Below, in pieces: positions 9,258-19,846 of a DNA stretch of 23,338 nucleotides (the stretch's first letter is position 1; each line of letters opens with the position of its first letter). Below the pieces are notes generated by a model. It saw nothing but the letters and a program-made list of their open reading frames with translations. It was not told the DNA's origin and searched no databases. The translations under genes and the position numbers were made by a program. Origin of the DNA: Teratosphaeria epicoccoides (taxonomy: Eukaryota; Ascomycota; Dothideomycetes; Mycosphaerellales; Teratosphaeriaceae); the NCBI GenBank assembly GCA_021401465.1, contig JADDMT010000262.1, forward strand, positions 1 through 23,338. Reading direction: 5' to 3'.

Positions 9258-10829
9258 ATGTCTGCGGGTCTATACTAGAGCTTCTTCTTCTTTAATTAAT
9301 TAATTAAGATCAATTAACCTGTCTTAGCTATAATAGCTTATGTGCTGCAGACTAAGTTCGACGCTACTCGCTCTGCCTGCGATTATCGCTTGTGTTAACG
9401 ATGCCTTGACAACCTTAGTAGCTAAGCTATATATATCTCTCCTCCACGTGTTAGTAAGGCGTCCCCTACCCGCGAGGTATGCGTGACTTATACTAACCGA
9501 AGTGTAGCCGAGATCTGCGTTAGCGGATTTAATAAGGGTAGTATCTACCGCAATTATGTTAACTGTAATAGCAAGCATCAAAAATGCCAAGACCTCCCTG
9601 AAGAGGTATATAGCAAGTATAACTAGCTCTGCTATAACATCGATGACTTCTAGAGTACGCGTGACAAGGGGATTACTAAAGGTACTCCGACTATGAACAG
9701 GCTACAGGCTAAGTACCGCGAGGCACTCGCCTACCTGCTCGGCGCCCTCTCGTGCTTTACCGCGACTACTAACTGTTCTTACGGCAGTGTTTGCTTTAAC
9801 TCGATACTAACAGGCGAAAACGTTTGTCTAGGTCTAATTGTAGACTTAGTCTAGAAGATCTTGAAGGTGCTAACTGTTAGGGTTAAGACCTTCGCCATAG
9901 TACGCATATAGTGCAGGTACCCTCTAAGTATGAATGCTAACTTTCTCTACTAGGCTAACGTTAGCGTCGAGAAATATCCGACTAGCTGTCAGCGTTAGCA
10001 ACTCGGGGCCCTTGCCTCTATTAACGATGACTTTAAGACGCGGATAATCCGCAAGAAGGTTATTAAGCAATTCACCGCTCCTGCCGCTAAGGCTACGCCC
10101 TAGCGCTATACCGAGAGACAGCCTGCCTCTAAGCTAGTCCTAAGGACTAAGCCGTAAGTTACTTACTCGAATCCTGTCGCGTACGTACAGCTAACACATT
10201 GTAGCGCCGCCGCCTACGCCGCCTCGACGCTACTATCTAAGAAGAAGAAGAAGGCTAGGGCCGAAATTAAGGTTAGCAACAAGGAAGCCGAACCTTCCCC
10301 GCTTCTAATCCGTACTACGTCTGTCAAGACACTAAGGTACAAGCCTCTAGGCCAGATCTTTAAGGATGAGGAGGATGACGACATCTAGGATACCTTCGGT
10401 CCTAACGTGATCCCTTCGCGCCATAGTGTTACTGTACTAGTTGCGCCTAAGGAGGACACTAAGTCCGATAATGTAGTCGACACTCATGTCAAGAAGCACA
10501 AGATGATCTCGAGGGCCGAGCGTAACAGCTACAAGCGCGCTCGAGTCTCTTCGCCTTCTAATGCTAAGGATAAGGTAGTCGTCGCGACTAGGCGCGGTAA
10601 GGGTGTCGCTAGCTCTCTGGCTACTATAGGCTCTAAAGACAAGCTCCCTCGCAACCTACTAAAGAAGAAGATACCGGCCTCTCTTTGTGGCGTTGCTACT
10701 CCTGTCACTTATAGTCGCTTCGGGGTGTTTAGTAGACCCTGTGCGAGTAGGTAGTCCCTAGCGGACCGTAACAAGAAAGACTCTCCTACTTCGGGTTTAG
10801 TCAGGAAGCCTCTAACTAGTAGTCGCTAA
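9258..10829 (+). pseudogene. Antisense gene of element A2: large Cys-rich basic protein
   Basis: A 524-codon frame runs from ATG 9258 to TAA 10827-10829, opposite to gag-pol and tail-to-tail with it (pol end about 10850). It contains 15 premature stops, ten TAG and five TAA, and no TGA. The piece at 10407-10754 is still fully open. Cysteines at residues 41, 46, 49, 75, 87, 103, 110 and 125 (ACDYRLCXRC, REVCVTYTNRSVAEIC, NCNSKHQKC) suggest a metal-binding N-terminus. The C-terminal half is rich in Lys, Arg and Ser with an acidic patch (FKDEEDDDI) and basic runs, compatible with a nuclear, nucleic-acid-binding protein. A4 carries the same start (21329 to 21075, minus strand) and shows CAA at two codons that are TAA here (9297 and the one in SSXAI), which proves these stops are mutations. 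Function is unknown; binding to DNA or the element's own RNA is a guess. Confidence 0.72.
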
Positions 10830-10849
10830 GCATTAGCTACAAAGCTAAT

Positions 10850-13800
10850 CTAAGCATGTCTCTTGTTCTCCTTAGGTTTATTCTAGGTATGCCTTTAGGC
10901 ATTAATAACGTATAAGTAGGGCGTTTACTTCTCGTTATTACTCCGCGTGTTATACACTACATACACGTGTTAAGAATTCTGCTCCGAAGCCCTTATCTTC
11001 CTACGAATCGACCTTCTTAAGCCCTGCTTATGCCTCCTCCGCTCTTTAAATTCACGAATAGCTTCCGGAGCCTTCTTATAGTCTTCGGCCGGAACCTATT
11101 ATGTGTACTTAGGTAGGTATCCTTTCTACTTTACTAGATAGTACGTTACGCCCTTACGCCGCATACTGTCCTTAATACTCTCGACTTCCTACTCTTCGTT
11201 CTCTTCTGCTACTAGCATCGGGTCCGCAGGCTCTTCGCCCTTACGCTATACCTATAGTTTGAGTAGAGATACGTAGAAGACGTCATGCACATAATATGAC
11301 AATAGTAACGATAGCTAGTACGCCTGCGAGCCTATCGCGTCGCGTATCTAGAAGGGTCTAACAAACCTTAGCGTCATCTTCTTGCTTAGAAGTTTTAGCT
11401 TGAGATTCTTCGTTAACAGTAATACCTTCGTACTAACTACATACTACATCGGTTTAGCACAGGCGTTATTATGTTTAATCTAGGATTCTAAGGCCTTTTT
11501 CTAGTGTTCTATTAGCACCGAATGTACCTCGCGCATACGCCGCCCTAATTCCGCGGCAGCTAGCACCCTCTCCTTAGAAGACTCGTCCTAAGGCAGTTCT
11601 AGGTGTATTTCCGGATTAAAGCCATAAAGAATCTGAAGTAGCGACATGTATATAGTAGCATGCATGCTGTTATTAACTGCAAATTCCGCTATAGGAATTA
11701 CGTTAGCCTAGGCATCCTGGTTCTTAGCGTAGTAGCACTGAAGGTACTACTTAAGAGTCTAGTTTATACGTTTAGTCTGACTATTAGTCTGTAGATAGAA
11801 TGCTGTACTTAGGTAGTACTTAACACGCGCCTTAAACACAAATTCTTGCTAGTATTTACTAGTAAAGACAGAACCTCGATCTGATAGGATACTTCAGGGG
11901 ACACTAAAGTGCCATATAACTTCGTCGCGAAGTAGTCGCGCAAGCTTACTACTTGTGCATCTTTTCGTACATAGGATGAAGACATTTATCTTAGAGTATT
12001 AGTTAACTACTATAAGGATAGTATTAACTACATTGCCTCTCTACTTTGCTAGCAGCAAATTAGTGATGAAATCTATGGCTAAGTCTTGCCATAGTCTCTC
12101 TAGTAGTAGGAGCGCCTAAGCATTGCTATAGGGGCAATAGCGCCGAGATTTGCTAACCTAGCACGTCTAGCAGGATTTGACGTAGTCAGAGACATCCTGT
12201 TCTAGCGTAGGCTACTAGTATTTGCGTCCGAGAAGTGCGTTCGTCTTCTCTACGCCAAAATGGCCCGCGAGTTCATTGTCATGATGAATACAGTAGAGCT
12301 GCGAACAGAGTACGCGGTTAGCGGGTACGTAGAGCCTATTGTCAAAGTACCACAAATCGCCTGACTTAGTCTAGTACTTCGGACCGCCTGCAGTGTCCTG
12401 GAGGGCTATACCCTCATTAATTAACTCTAGTTCTCGCTCTTGCAACTGCTGAATAAGTCTCGAGACTTCTTTAAAGGGTTCTTTAGACATCGCATGCTTA
12501 CTGCATGTAAGCTAGTTAACTACCGCATAGATCAAGCTAGACATAGTCGCCATAACTGCCAGATAGGAGGGTTCGTCGCTAGCGGAGGCCGTGAGGCCCT
12601 ATTAGACCTGTAGTTAACCTACAAGAGGAGCTAACGACAGATCGCTACCCTAAACTACAAGCTTCGTTTGCAGCGTAAGGAGAAGCTGTTAGTTACCTTC
12701 CTCCCTAGTGTTGTAGTCCGGTTGTTACGAAGGACCGTTAGCTAGATTCGTCTTTCTAGAACGATACTAGATAACGAAGTCAAAGCTAGCGAGGAAAGTC
12801 GCCTACCTTGCTTCCCGACTACTTAGCTGCTTCATACCTATGAAGCTACAAAGGTTGTTATAGTTAGTAAGTACCTTAATAGGGTACGCTACGCCTTCGA
12901 GGTAGTGTCAGTACTCCTTAAAGCTGTCAATAATAGCTAAAAGCTCTAAGTCGTAAGTCTCATAGTTAAGCTTAGCGCCCTGCATCTTCCGTGACTAGAA
13001 GGTAATCAGGTACTATTACGTACTGCCTTCGTGCGACTAGAGCTACGATATAATTACGGCTATTACGAATTTTGAAGCATTAGTCTCTATCTAGATCTTC
13101 GTAGCGAGGTCAAAGTGCCGAAGTATAGGCGTAGTTTAAAAAGCTGCTTTAAGTTCAGAGAAAGCCTTGCTCTAAGCCTCCTCCTAAGGCACTATCCCTA
13201 GCTTTTTTCCTTAAATCGCGCCCTTTGCGAGGGCCGTGAGGGGGGCCACGATCTTCGAGTAGGATCGTATGAATCTGCGATAGAAGTTAGTAAATCCTAG
13301 GAACACCTACACTTCTTAGAGGGTAGTTAGCTATAGCTACTCCGCGATTACAGACACCCTTTAGTCATCTATGATGACTCCTTCTATAGAGACGATGTAT
13401 CCAAGAAACTCAATCCTATCTGTTAGGAATGAGCACTTCTTTAGGTTTGCGTATAGAGTAAACTTGCGGAGCCGTTTAAGCACTATCCTTAGGTGCCGAA
13501 TATGCTTCTCCTTTAAGTTAGAGTAGACTAGTATATCGTCTAAATATACTACGTAGCAGGTGTTAACGAGGCTGGCTAGGGCCCGGTTAATATACGCTTA
13601 GAACGTTACTAGTACGTTAGTTAAGCTAAATAGCATCACTGTATACTCGAAGTGTCTATACTACGTTCGGAATGTAGTCTTCTACTTGTCGCCCTTTCGG
13701 ATCGGTATCTAGTAGTAGGCGTCCTTCAAGTCGATAGACAAGAAGATAGTAGCGCGACTAAGGCAGTCAAGCGTCTCGCTAATAAGTAGTAGGGGGCAGC

Positions 13801-15933
13801 GGTTTTTCTAGGTTACTACGTTAAGGCCCCTATAGTTAACGTATAGGCGGAGCGTGTTGTCCTTCTTCAGGACAAACATAACTAACGCTCTAGCCTCGCT
13901 GTCGCTTCGTCGGATCTACGCGTTCCTTTGCGCCTTGTAGAGGTAGTCTCAAAGTGTTTCGAGCTACGATTCTAACATAGGGTACAGAGGTCGATACGGA
14001 GGATTGTAACCCCCTTAAGGTTAATCGCATGTTCCGCGTCTAGGGCCTAGGCATAGGCCGTAGCCTCTACGTCGAAAATATCGGCGTATTCCTCTAACTT
14101 AGGTAGAAGGGTAACGTCTTCCTTGACATTCCGTATGTAGACTATATACACGCATTAGACCTTCTTCATGTCCTTGTAGAAGCTATGTGCGTCACGTATC
14201 CGCACTACAGGAACTTCGCCTATAGAGCCGTAGAACTAGTTGTTAGTAGCTCTATTAACAACGACTCCCTGCTTGTAGCGCTAAGGGCGGCTAAGCAGGA
14301 GCTCCTTATTAGGAACGTCTTTAGCGTAGAAGACTTCGTTAGTCTCGCGCACTTCTCCTAAGGAGTCCGCGAGTTAGAGGCGCACGTTGTACGCGCCTCG
14401 AGCTGCTACGCCTTCGCCCTAAAAGGACTTCATAGTAGGCAGTAGGGCTCCTAGGATCGGCTTTAAACCGAGCCGTACGACTACTCTCTAGGGTATCACG
14501 TTAACCTCTATAAGGTCATCTAACATACAGTCTACTAGCTTAAGCGAGCTATTAACTCGGACCGTACTAGATAGGCGCTAGGCAGGCCACGAGTCTACAC
14601 TATTAGTGACAGACAGCTTAGATACCCGTAGTAGCCATTCGGTTGTCTTAGGCTTGTCCTTCTTTCGCCTCCCCTCTAGGGAGGTTTCGGACACCTTGCT
14701 TACCTTCTTCCTATTACTTCGTTTAGGACAGCGAGCCGCCTAGTAGTCCCTCGCTCTACAGATGTAGTAGCTACTTAGAGGCTTCTCGCTACTGTCTTTT
14801 AGCTCGGAGGGCTTACTCCTCTAGAATGAACTACCGCGTTAGACATGATCCCTAGGGCGCTTGTAATAGCGGCCCTTTAGTAGGTCCTTAGGGCTTAGAC
14901 GCTTATTGTCCTTACTGCCTGATTTTCCATTTCGCTTTAAGGTGATTTCTATATGTGTCGTAAGGGACACGAGGTCTTGCCGAGTTGTCAGAAGTTCATG
15001 AAAAGTCATGATTATATTCCGAAGATTGTCATCAAGTTTGATGAGTAAGTGCCGTACGCGTTACGTCTTAGTATAGGGTAGCATCTGTCCCTTAAGCGTA
15101 GCGAGGTAGGTAGCGAAGCTAGAGGTTGTTTGTCCCTTCCCCTACTTAGCCTTCTCGTACTTGACAGACATAGTAAGGGCGCGATTCCCTAGATCCTTAA
15201 CCTGGTTAACATAGAACTAGCGAAAGTCCGCCTACGTATACGTTCTGTCATAGACCCGCATAAGGTCATACTACTCATGCTAATTGTTACGAGGTTCCTT
15301 ATCCTCTTCGAGCTACATTACACTAAAGGCGACTCGTTTGCCCTCTGTAGAATATCCGCATAGGTTAAGCATGAAAACTGCCTTACACGCCTGCAAGAAA
15401 GTTCGAGCCTCCTTCAAGGTATCTCCCTTAAACGGCTTCGGGTTACATGCGTTACGACTACCTCCTAGTTAGCCTACTATGGCCCTGAATTTAGGCACTA
15501 GGTTTGCGGGCACACGCGGAGGGTCTGCGCCTCCTAGTAGGTTGTCTTCGCGGGTCCCTAGTGTGAAATCTCGCTAGATTTCTTTTTCTGCTAGTTTATT
15601 AGTACTACTCATAGTGACATCTTCGTCGTCCTCGCTGTTGTCGCTACTAGAAGCGGTACGGCTCTAGCTCTAGTTCGCAAGGCAGTTTGCGACCTAATCG
15701 ACAATTATAGCTACAAGGGCTAGGTCGATAGTTAGGGTTAGCTGTAGTCCCTGTACAGGGGGTCTATTACCTTGTCTGCCGCGTAATTAGCCTCTAGCGG
15801 AACTGTCGCTTAATGCAGTGTTACTCGCAGGGGGTACTTCTGCAGGCTAGTTACTTAGGCTAGCTTCGCTATCGCGGGCGCTTAGGATAGCGCTCGCTAC
15901 GCGTTAGTTGCGAGTTCGTAGTACTCTAGACAT
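10850..15933 (-). pseudogene. Element A2 gag-pol polyprotein
   Basis: The gene is about 1,694 codons. Gag starts at the ATG complementary to 15931-15933; its core includes PKPFKGDTLKEARTFLQACK. The CCHC knuckle at 14728-14769 has become Y-x2-C-x4-Y-x4-C. A region near 14500-14560 (EVNVIPXRVVVRLGLKP) may be the protease but lacks a clear D-[ST]-G. RT is at about 13400-13970 with VYLDDILVYS (active site 13535-13546). RNase H is at about 12820-13085 with TNAS and TNYN where TDAS and TD are usual. The integrase H2C2 finger is at 12161-12283. The integrase core has Asp at 12071 and 11879 with exactly 35 residues to the third position (11771-11773), which is Lys instead of Glu. A chromodomain lies at about 11040-11195 (VTYYLVKXKGYLPKYT). 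Gag and pol share one frame in A1; A2 has lost one base near 14010. Confidence 0.92.
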
Positions 15934-15982
15934 ATCGTAGTATTCTCTGCTAGACTGTAAAGCAGGGGGGAGAAAGCAGAAC
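15934..15982 (-). other. A2 leader with putative self-priming site
   Basis: On the sense strand CTGCTTTCT (15979 to 15971) lies 3 nt after the 5' LTR. It is fully complementary to AGAAAGCAG at 16076-16068 inside the LTR. No tRNA-type TGG site is seen. The arrangement matches the self-priming of Tf1-group elements, where the first bases of the mRNA fold back on the primer site. Confidence 0.55.
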
Positions 15983-16342
15983 TAATATAGATGTATATGC
16001 TATATGATATAGAAATATCTCGTAGTGTGACAGAGTAATCCGACCTTTTAGTAGGTACAAGACAGCGCTGCTTTCTGCTTATCGCAGAGGTAGCGCTAAG
16101 GGTGCTTATAACCCCCGACGCTCCTTAATTAGGGAAAGCATGTCTGAGCCTAACCCCGTAGGGGTACCGTAGGGTTAGCGACGTAGGGGCGTCCTACGTT
16201 GACAACTAATCCCTCTTAGACGACATACGAGCTAACGTATGTACGAAGGACCCCCTTACTATATGTAGTAGAGTCACTGCATGCTAAGGGCGGGCATTAG
16301 AACCTATGCGGTTCTAATGGCCCCCTAGTATCAACCGTATCA
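15983..16342 (-). repeat. 5' LTR of element A2
   Basis: This 360-bp LTR has plus-strand ends TAATATAG (from TGATATAG) and CCGTATCA. It contains the core promoter signals described in the next entry and is followed by the target duplication TCATC. Confidence 0.95.
16068..16111 (-). promoter_or_regulatory. A LTR core promoter: TATA-like box and inferred transcript start
   Basis: In sense orientation TTATAAG (16111 to 16105) is followed about 30 nt later by AGCAGAAAGCAG. That is the right distance for the start of transcription, so AGAAAGCAG (16076-16068) would be at or near the 5' end of the RNA, where self-priming requires it. The same spacing is found in the LTR of A4 (TATAAG 22285-22290, AGAAAGCAG 22319-22327). 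Confidence 0.5.
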
Positions 16343-17720
16343 TCATCTTCCCCCTTAGGCACAAATAGGATCGGATATCTAGTAAGGGACTACGACTCGC
16401 AAATAAAGCCTTTCTAGAGGTTGTCTTCTAGGTATTTCCGGGGAATCTCTAGTTTCGCCGCTAACAACAGGCGAACTAATTACTTCGTTAGTGTCTTGCT
16501 AGGGAGTAAGGGTATCCTGTAGTCCTACTCCTAGTGTTCTAGCAGAGCTTCTTAGTCGGGTTCTTCCTTGAAAAGAGTAGCGAACTCTTTATACTTATCG
16601 GGAACTATGAATTCGACCCTGACTTCTGTTTACGTTGCTTTGACCTATAGGACGTGCACTTCCTGTTCTAGATCCTTAATGGCGGCTACTATCTCGCTTG
16701 AAGTCATAGCACATATTTTGATCTTGCCTAGTACGTCATGTACTACAGGTAGAGGTATCGATCTTAAGAGTTCTGGGAACTAGATCCTCTTATTCTTCTA
16801 GTCGATATAGGGGTTAGCATTTCTTAGCCATAGTAACCCTAGTACTACATCTGAGCCTAGTAACTCCATGATGTCAAACTAGAGCATCTCTTAGTAGCGT
16901 CCTATCTGTAGAGGCATTATCTTAGTCTCTTCGTTAACTACTCCTTAGTTGTACGTGACTAGCTTTCCATTAATCGCTTGTAGCAAGAAAGCATTCGTCT
17001 TCGCCTGTAGCTTTATCCTAGCTGTCCTAGCGAACTTAGGCGTCATGAAGATTCTAGTACATCCTGAATCTATTAAGGCCCTAGCTAGCGTCTCGTTAAT
17101 GTGTACCTGTACTCTAAGGTTGTTCGCGTATCTAGCGCTAATCGCGGCACATCGTTATAGCCCTGTCTAGTCTGTCCGTAGGTCTAATTCTAGCAGACCT
17201 CGTCGTTTCCCAAATAACTGTCTTCACGGACTAGTTCAGGGATCGTATAGTCTCGGCTTCTTCTCTAAGCGTTACCGTTTTCTGGCCTAAGAGGTCGTTC
17301 TCGCTCTTAGCCTCGCTATTCCTGCGCGTTTCTTGCGTACTCTATCTTCAAGTGATAGACTTAGAGTCGTAGCGCTCGTAGAATTTGAATACCTTTGTAG
17401 GTCAGGTAGCCTCCCTAGGGCGTAAACTCTACCCTAAACGGTACAATTTCTTGGACAACTTTCTGATGCGCGTAAGGTTAAGCTACGACTAGTAGTCTCC
17501 TTAGGTGTCGTCGCATACAGTCGGCTAGTTTGTCGTACTAAAGCTAGTCGACATGTTGTACTCTATTAATCCATAGGCAAGCCTAAGCCTACTAGTTCTG
17601 TATAATTCGGATAATATCGAGTCCGATGTCATGTAGCGGCATAGCCTATCGCTCTATACTCTCGTCTTCCTCAGAACCAGGAATGACGGCTTCGACAATC
17701 TTATAGTTGTCGTCTAAACC
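16343..17720 (-). pseudogene. Element B1 pol, 5' part: protease and RT N-terminus
   Basis: Read leftward, an acidic segment near 17690-17735 (ELEEEEEGLDD) is followed by a spacer and then the retropepsin-like protease with ALIDSGCTRIFMTPKFA; its D-S-G codons are at 17062-17070. The RT N-terminus follows and ends PILFVPKGED exactly at the A2 target duplication. Protease and the RT core beyond A2 are in one frame once A2 is removed, whereas gag (18961 to 17987) is in another and the acidic segment in a third. Whether this reflects a programmed frameshift, overlapping ORFs or old indels cannot be told. Stops are TAG/TAA. Confidence 0.85.
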
Positions 17721-17779
17721 TTCTTCTTCTTCTTCTAGCTCCTGTTACTTCAGGACTGTCATACTAGAAGGTGTACCCC

Positions 17780-18961
17780 TTAGCGCACAGATCGACTATG
17801 CCTTGTTTCGGCTAGGGTACTATCCGGAACCATCTTTATCATTTGACAATCGTCGTCGTAGCACGCAGTCTAAGTAAGTACGGCATAGTCTAGTTCTCGA
17901 GTAGTAGCGGCCTTCTGCTAAGGCGCTATTATGGTCGCGCAAGCCTGCTCTATCCTAGGCAGTTCTTGTCGTTACTTCTTAGCAAAACACTTGCGGGCAA
18001 AGTGTCCTTTCTTTCTATAGTTATAGCACTCGAGATTACTCTTGTCGAATGGTTTCTTCAGACTATTCCGGGGGGGAGAGCCCTTCTGCGGCTTTCCTTA
18101 GGGTCTATTCCTAGGACGCCCCTTAGTCGCATCTAACTCTATAGGTTAGAGACTATAGTAATCGCTTCGCCATTTTAGTGCTAATCGTTAGACCTTATGG
18201 TTAGCCTGTGCTAGCTTGCGATTTCTATGTTGTCGCTCTTGCTGTCGTTCCTAGATGCAGTTATCAATTCTAATCGCGAGATTGCTTATTTCCTTGAATG
18301 TCGTTAGCCGATCTCCTCAGGTAATTTCGTCTTTAACTGTCTCCTTTAGTCCCTAGTAGAACTAAGCGGCTAAGGCATTATCATTCTAGTCGACTCGAGC
18401 AGAGAGGGTCTAAAAGTCTGCGTAGTACTTAATAGCAGAACCCTTCTGCTAGATTCCTAGGAGAGCTCTCTCGGCCTCTTGTTACTTATTACTAAGCCTA
18501 AACGCTTCGCGTAATGCCTTAAACAAAGACTTGTCTAAGTTAAGAATCTCCCTAGTTGTTGTCTTCCTAGCTTTGACGTTGCTGACGTAATCTAGATAAT
18601 CTGTCAGATGAGGCTAGATAAACTTAAACGCCGGTCCCTTTAGGTAAGAGACAATGTACATCATTCGCTTATAATGTGTTATAAACTATTCTGTATCTAC
18701 GTTAAATGCTAACTAGCATTATAGGATAAACATCTCGACTTAAGATCGTTGTCCTGTAAACTCTGTAGGGCTTCCTATCTTGAAGCCGTTATTGCTATGT
18801 CTATTCCCGATAGTTGAACCTGCGACAGATGCTAGAGCTATCTCGCTAAGGTGAATGGATTTAAGCTACTACGTAATTTAAGGTATAGTAGTAACTTGTT
18901 CTCGTAGTGTTAGTTAATTGTCGCTAGAAGTTAAACTAACAGCTAAAGAACTACTTAACAT
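17780..18961 (-). pseudogene. Element B1 gag
   Basis: The ATG is at 18961-18959, 60 nt after the 5' LTR, and begins MLSSSLAVSLTSSD. The capsid-like gag core lies at about 18240-18720 (MMYIVSYLKGPAFKF, then QKGSAIKYYADF and GLKETVKDEIT). The zinc knuckle at 17987-18028 reads CYNYRKKGHFARKC, with the second Cys changed to Tyr (TGT to TAT). Gag packages the element RNA and forms virus-like particles. A second copy of its N-terminal two thirds is at 19847-20573, about 7-10 percent different by transitions in the stretch I compared. Confidence 0.87.
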
Positions 18962-19020
18962 AGGCGCACGTCAAGCGCTCGACAAGTCCCCTGACGCTTC
19001 CTTAGAAGTAGTGCTTAAAA

Positions 19021-19459
19021 CGTCATAAGGGTAGGTGCTAATAGCAGGAAGGTAACTAGGTGTTAGACTCGCAGAGCTGTAAAGAACATTGACAATAGCA
19101 GTTAACCTTGTAACTAACTACCCCCTAGGGAAAGGGAATTAAACTAAGCACGAAGCTCCTAACTACCTGTCCTAAAGCCATCCCTATATACTAGAGAGAC
19201 AGAGCAGCTCTGTTAGATCTGTCGACAGACCCGACAGATCTATGTCTGTAGATCTGTAGACTAACCCTATAGATCTAAGGGTCTATTATCCTGTAACAGA
19301 TCCCTTCTTCCTTGTAGGCCTATAGATCTGTAGACTAACCCTACAGATCCGGGGATCTGTCCTTACGTGACAGATCCTTTCTCCTATGACTATGCTATGA
19401 CTTAGGCCCTAGTACTCTGACTTAGCCTATAGTGCTTATAACTTATGACATCTATGACA
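19021..19459 (-). repeat. 5' LTR of element B1
   Basis: This 439-bp LTR starts CGTCATAAGG (one base off TGTCATAAGG) and ends TATGACA. It carries the GATCTGT/ACAGATC palindrome cluster. Its right end joins element A antisense-gene sequence at exactly the same base as the LTR at 20633-21074, so both junctions descend from one insertion. From 19365 onward it is identical to 20980 onward. Confidence 0.92.
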
Positions 19460-19689
19460 CTTAGCTACGCTTTAGTTAGTATAAGCCACGCATACCTCGC
19501 GGGTAGGGGACGCCTTACTAACACGCGGAGGAGAGATGTGTGTAGCTTGGCTACTAAGGTTGTTAAGGTATCGTTAACATGAGCGATAATTACAGGCAGA
19601 GCGAGTAGTGTCAAACTTAGTCTGTAGTACATAAGCTATTATTACTAAGATAAGTTAATTGATCTTAATTAATTGATTAAAGAAGAAGA
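19460..19689 (-). pseudogene. Fragment of element A4 antisense gene (duplicated)
   Basis: This is the inverted counterpart of 9286-9505 in A2 and holds the N-terminal part of the antisense gene. It is base-for-base identical to 21075-21304 and part of the 325-bp identical tract. It stops at AGAAGAAGA, where a B LTR fragment begins. Confidence 0.88.
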
Positions 19690-19846
19690 CTAACCCTACA
19701 GATCCGGGGATCTGTCCTTATGTGACAGATCCTTTCTCCTATGACTATGCCTATGACTTATAGTACTCCTATGACTATACCTATAACTCATAGCACTTAG
19801 GACCCTTACAATCCTGAAACCTATAGTACTCCTAACACTCATGACA
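19690..19846 (-). repeat. Partial B LTR, long subfamily
   Basis: The sequence starts in mid-LTR (CTAACCCTACAGATCCGGGG) and ends CATGACA. It resembles the solo LTR at 2610-2786, not its neighbours, including the extra CTCCTATGACTAT units. It joins B2 gag directly, so it is probably what is left of an LTR that had inserted into B2 gag. Confidence 0.82.

Larger units (their letters stand above)
8170..16347 (-). mobile_element. Element A2: complete Ty3/Gypsy chromovirus nested in B1
   Basis: A2 is 8168 bp (8175-16342) with two 360-bp LTRs and minus orientation. The target duplication is TTATC (8170-8174) and TCATC (16343-16347), which differ by a single CA-to-TA change. Removing the element and one duplication restores the RT of B1 across the site: PILFVPKGED on the right is followed by XRLYVDYRRLN on the left. 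From its 5' end, A2 carries LTR, leader, gag-pol (15933-10850), a 1.6-kb antisense gene (9258-10829), a 0.7-kb promoter-like region, a polypurine tract and the 3' LTR. The extra 2.3 kb between pol and the 3' LTR makes it long for its family. Confidence 0.95.
4711..19459 (-). mobile_element. Element B1: Ty3/Gypsy chromovirus split by nested A2
   Basis: B1 reads on the minus strand. It comprises the 5' LTR (19021-19459), gag (about 17780-18961), protease and RT N-terminus (16343-17720), the nested element A2, then RT core, RNase H, integrase and chromodomain (5553-8174), an antisense gene (4899-5519 on the plus strand), a polypurine tract and a truncated 3' LTR. Without A2 it is about 6.6 kb, normal for a Gypsy element. 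All domains are recognisable, but every frame carries RIP-type stops. The right LTR abuts an element A antisense gene, so B1 inserted into an A copy. Confidence 0.9.

Noticed and set aside
8542..9320. Terminal inverted repeats of a DNA transposon spanning 8542-22045
   Set aside because: The inverted repeat is explained by two A elements in opposite orientation sharing their 3' internal region, with polypurine tract and LTR in the right order on both sides.
9324..9590. 88-residue minus-strand ORF
   Set aside because: Shadow of the plus-strand antisense gene, whose frame is supported by the A4 copy, the Cys pattern and TAG/TAA-only stops.
16568..17170. Plus-strand ORFs at 16568-16783 and 16949-17170
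   Set aside because: Both are opposite the B1 protease/RT region, where the D-S-G motif is on the minus strand.
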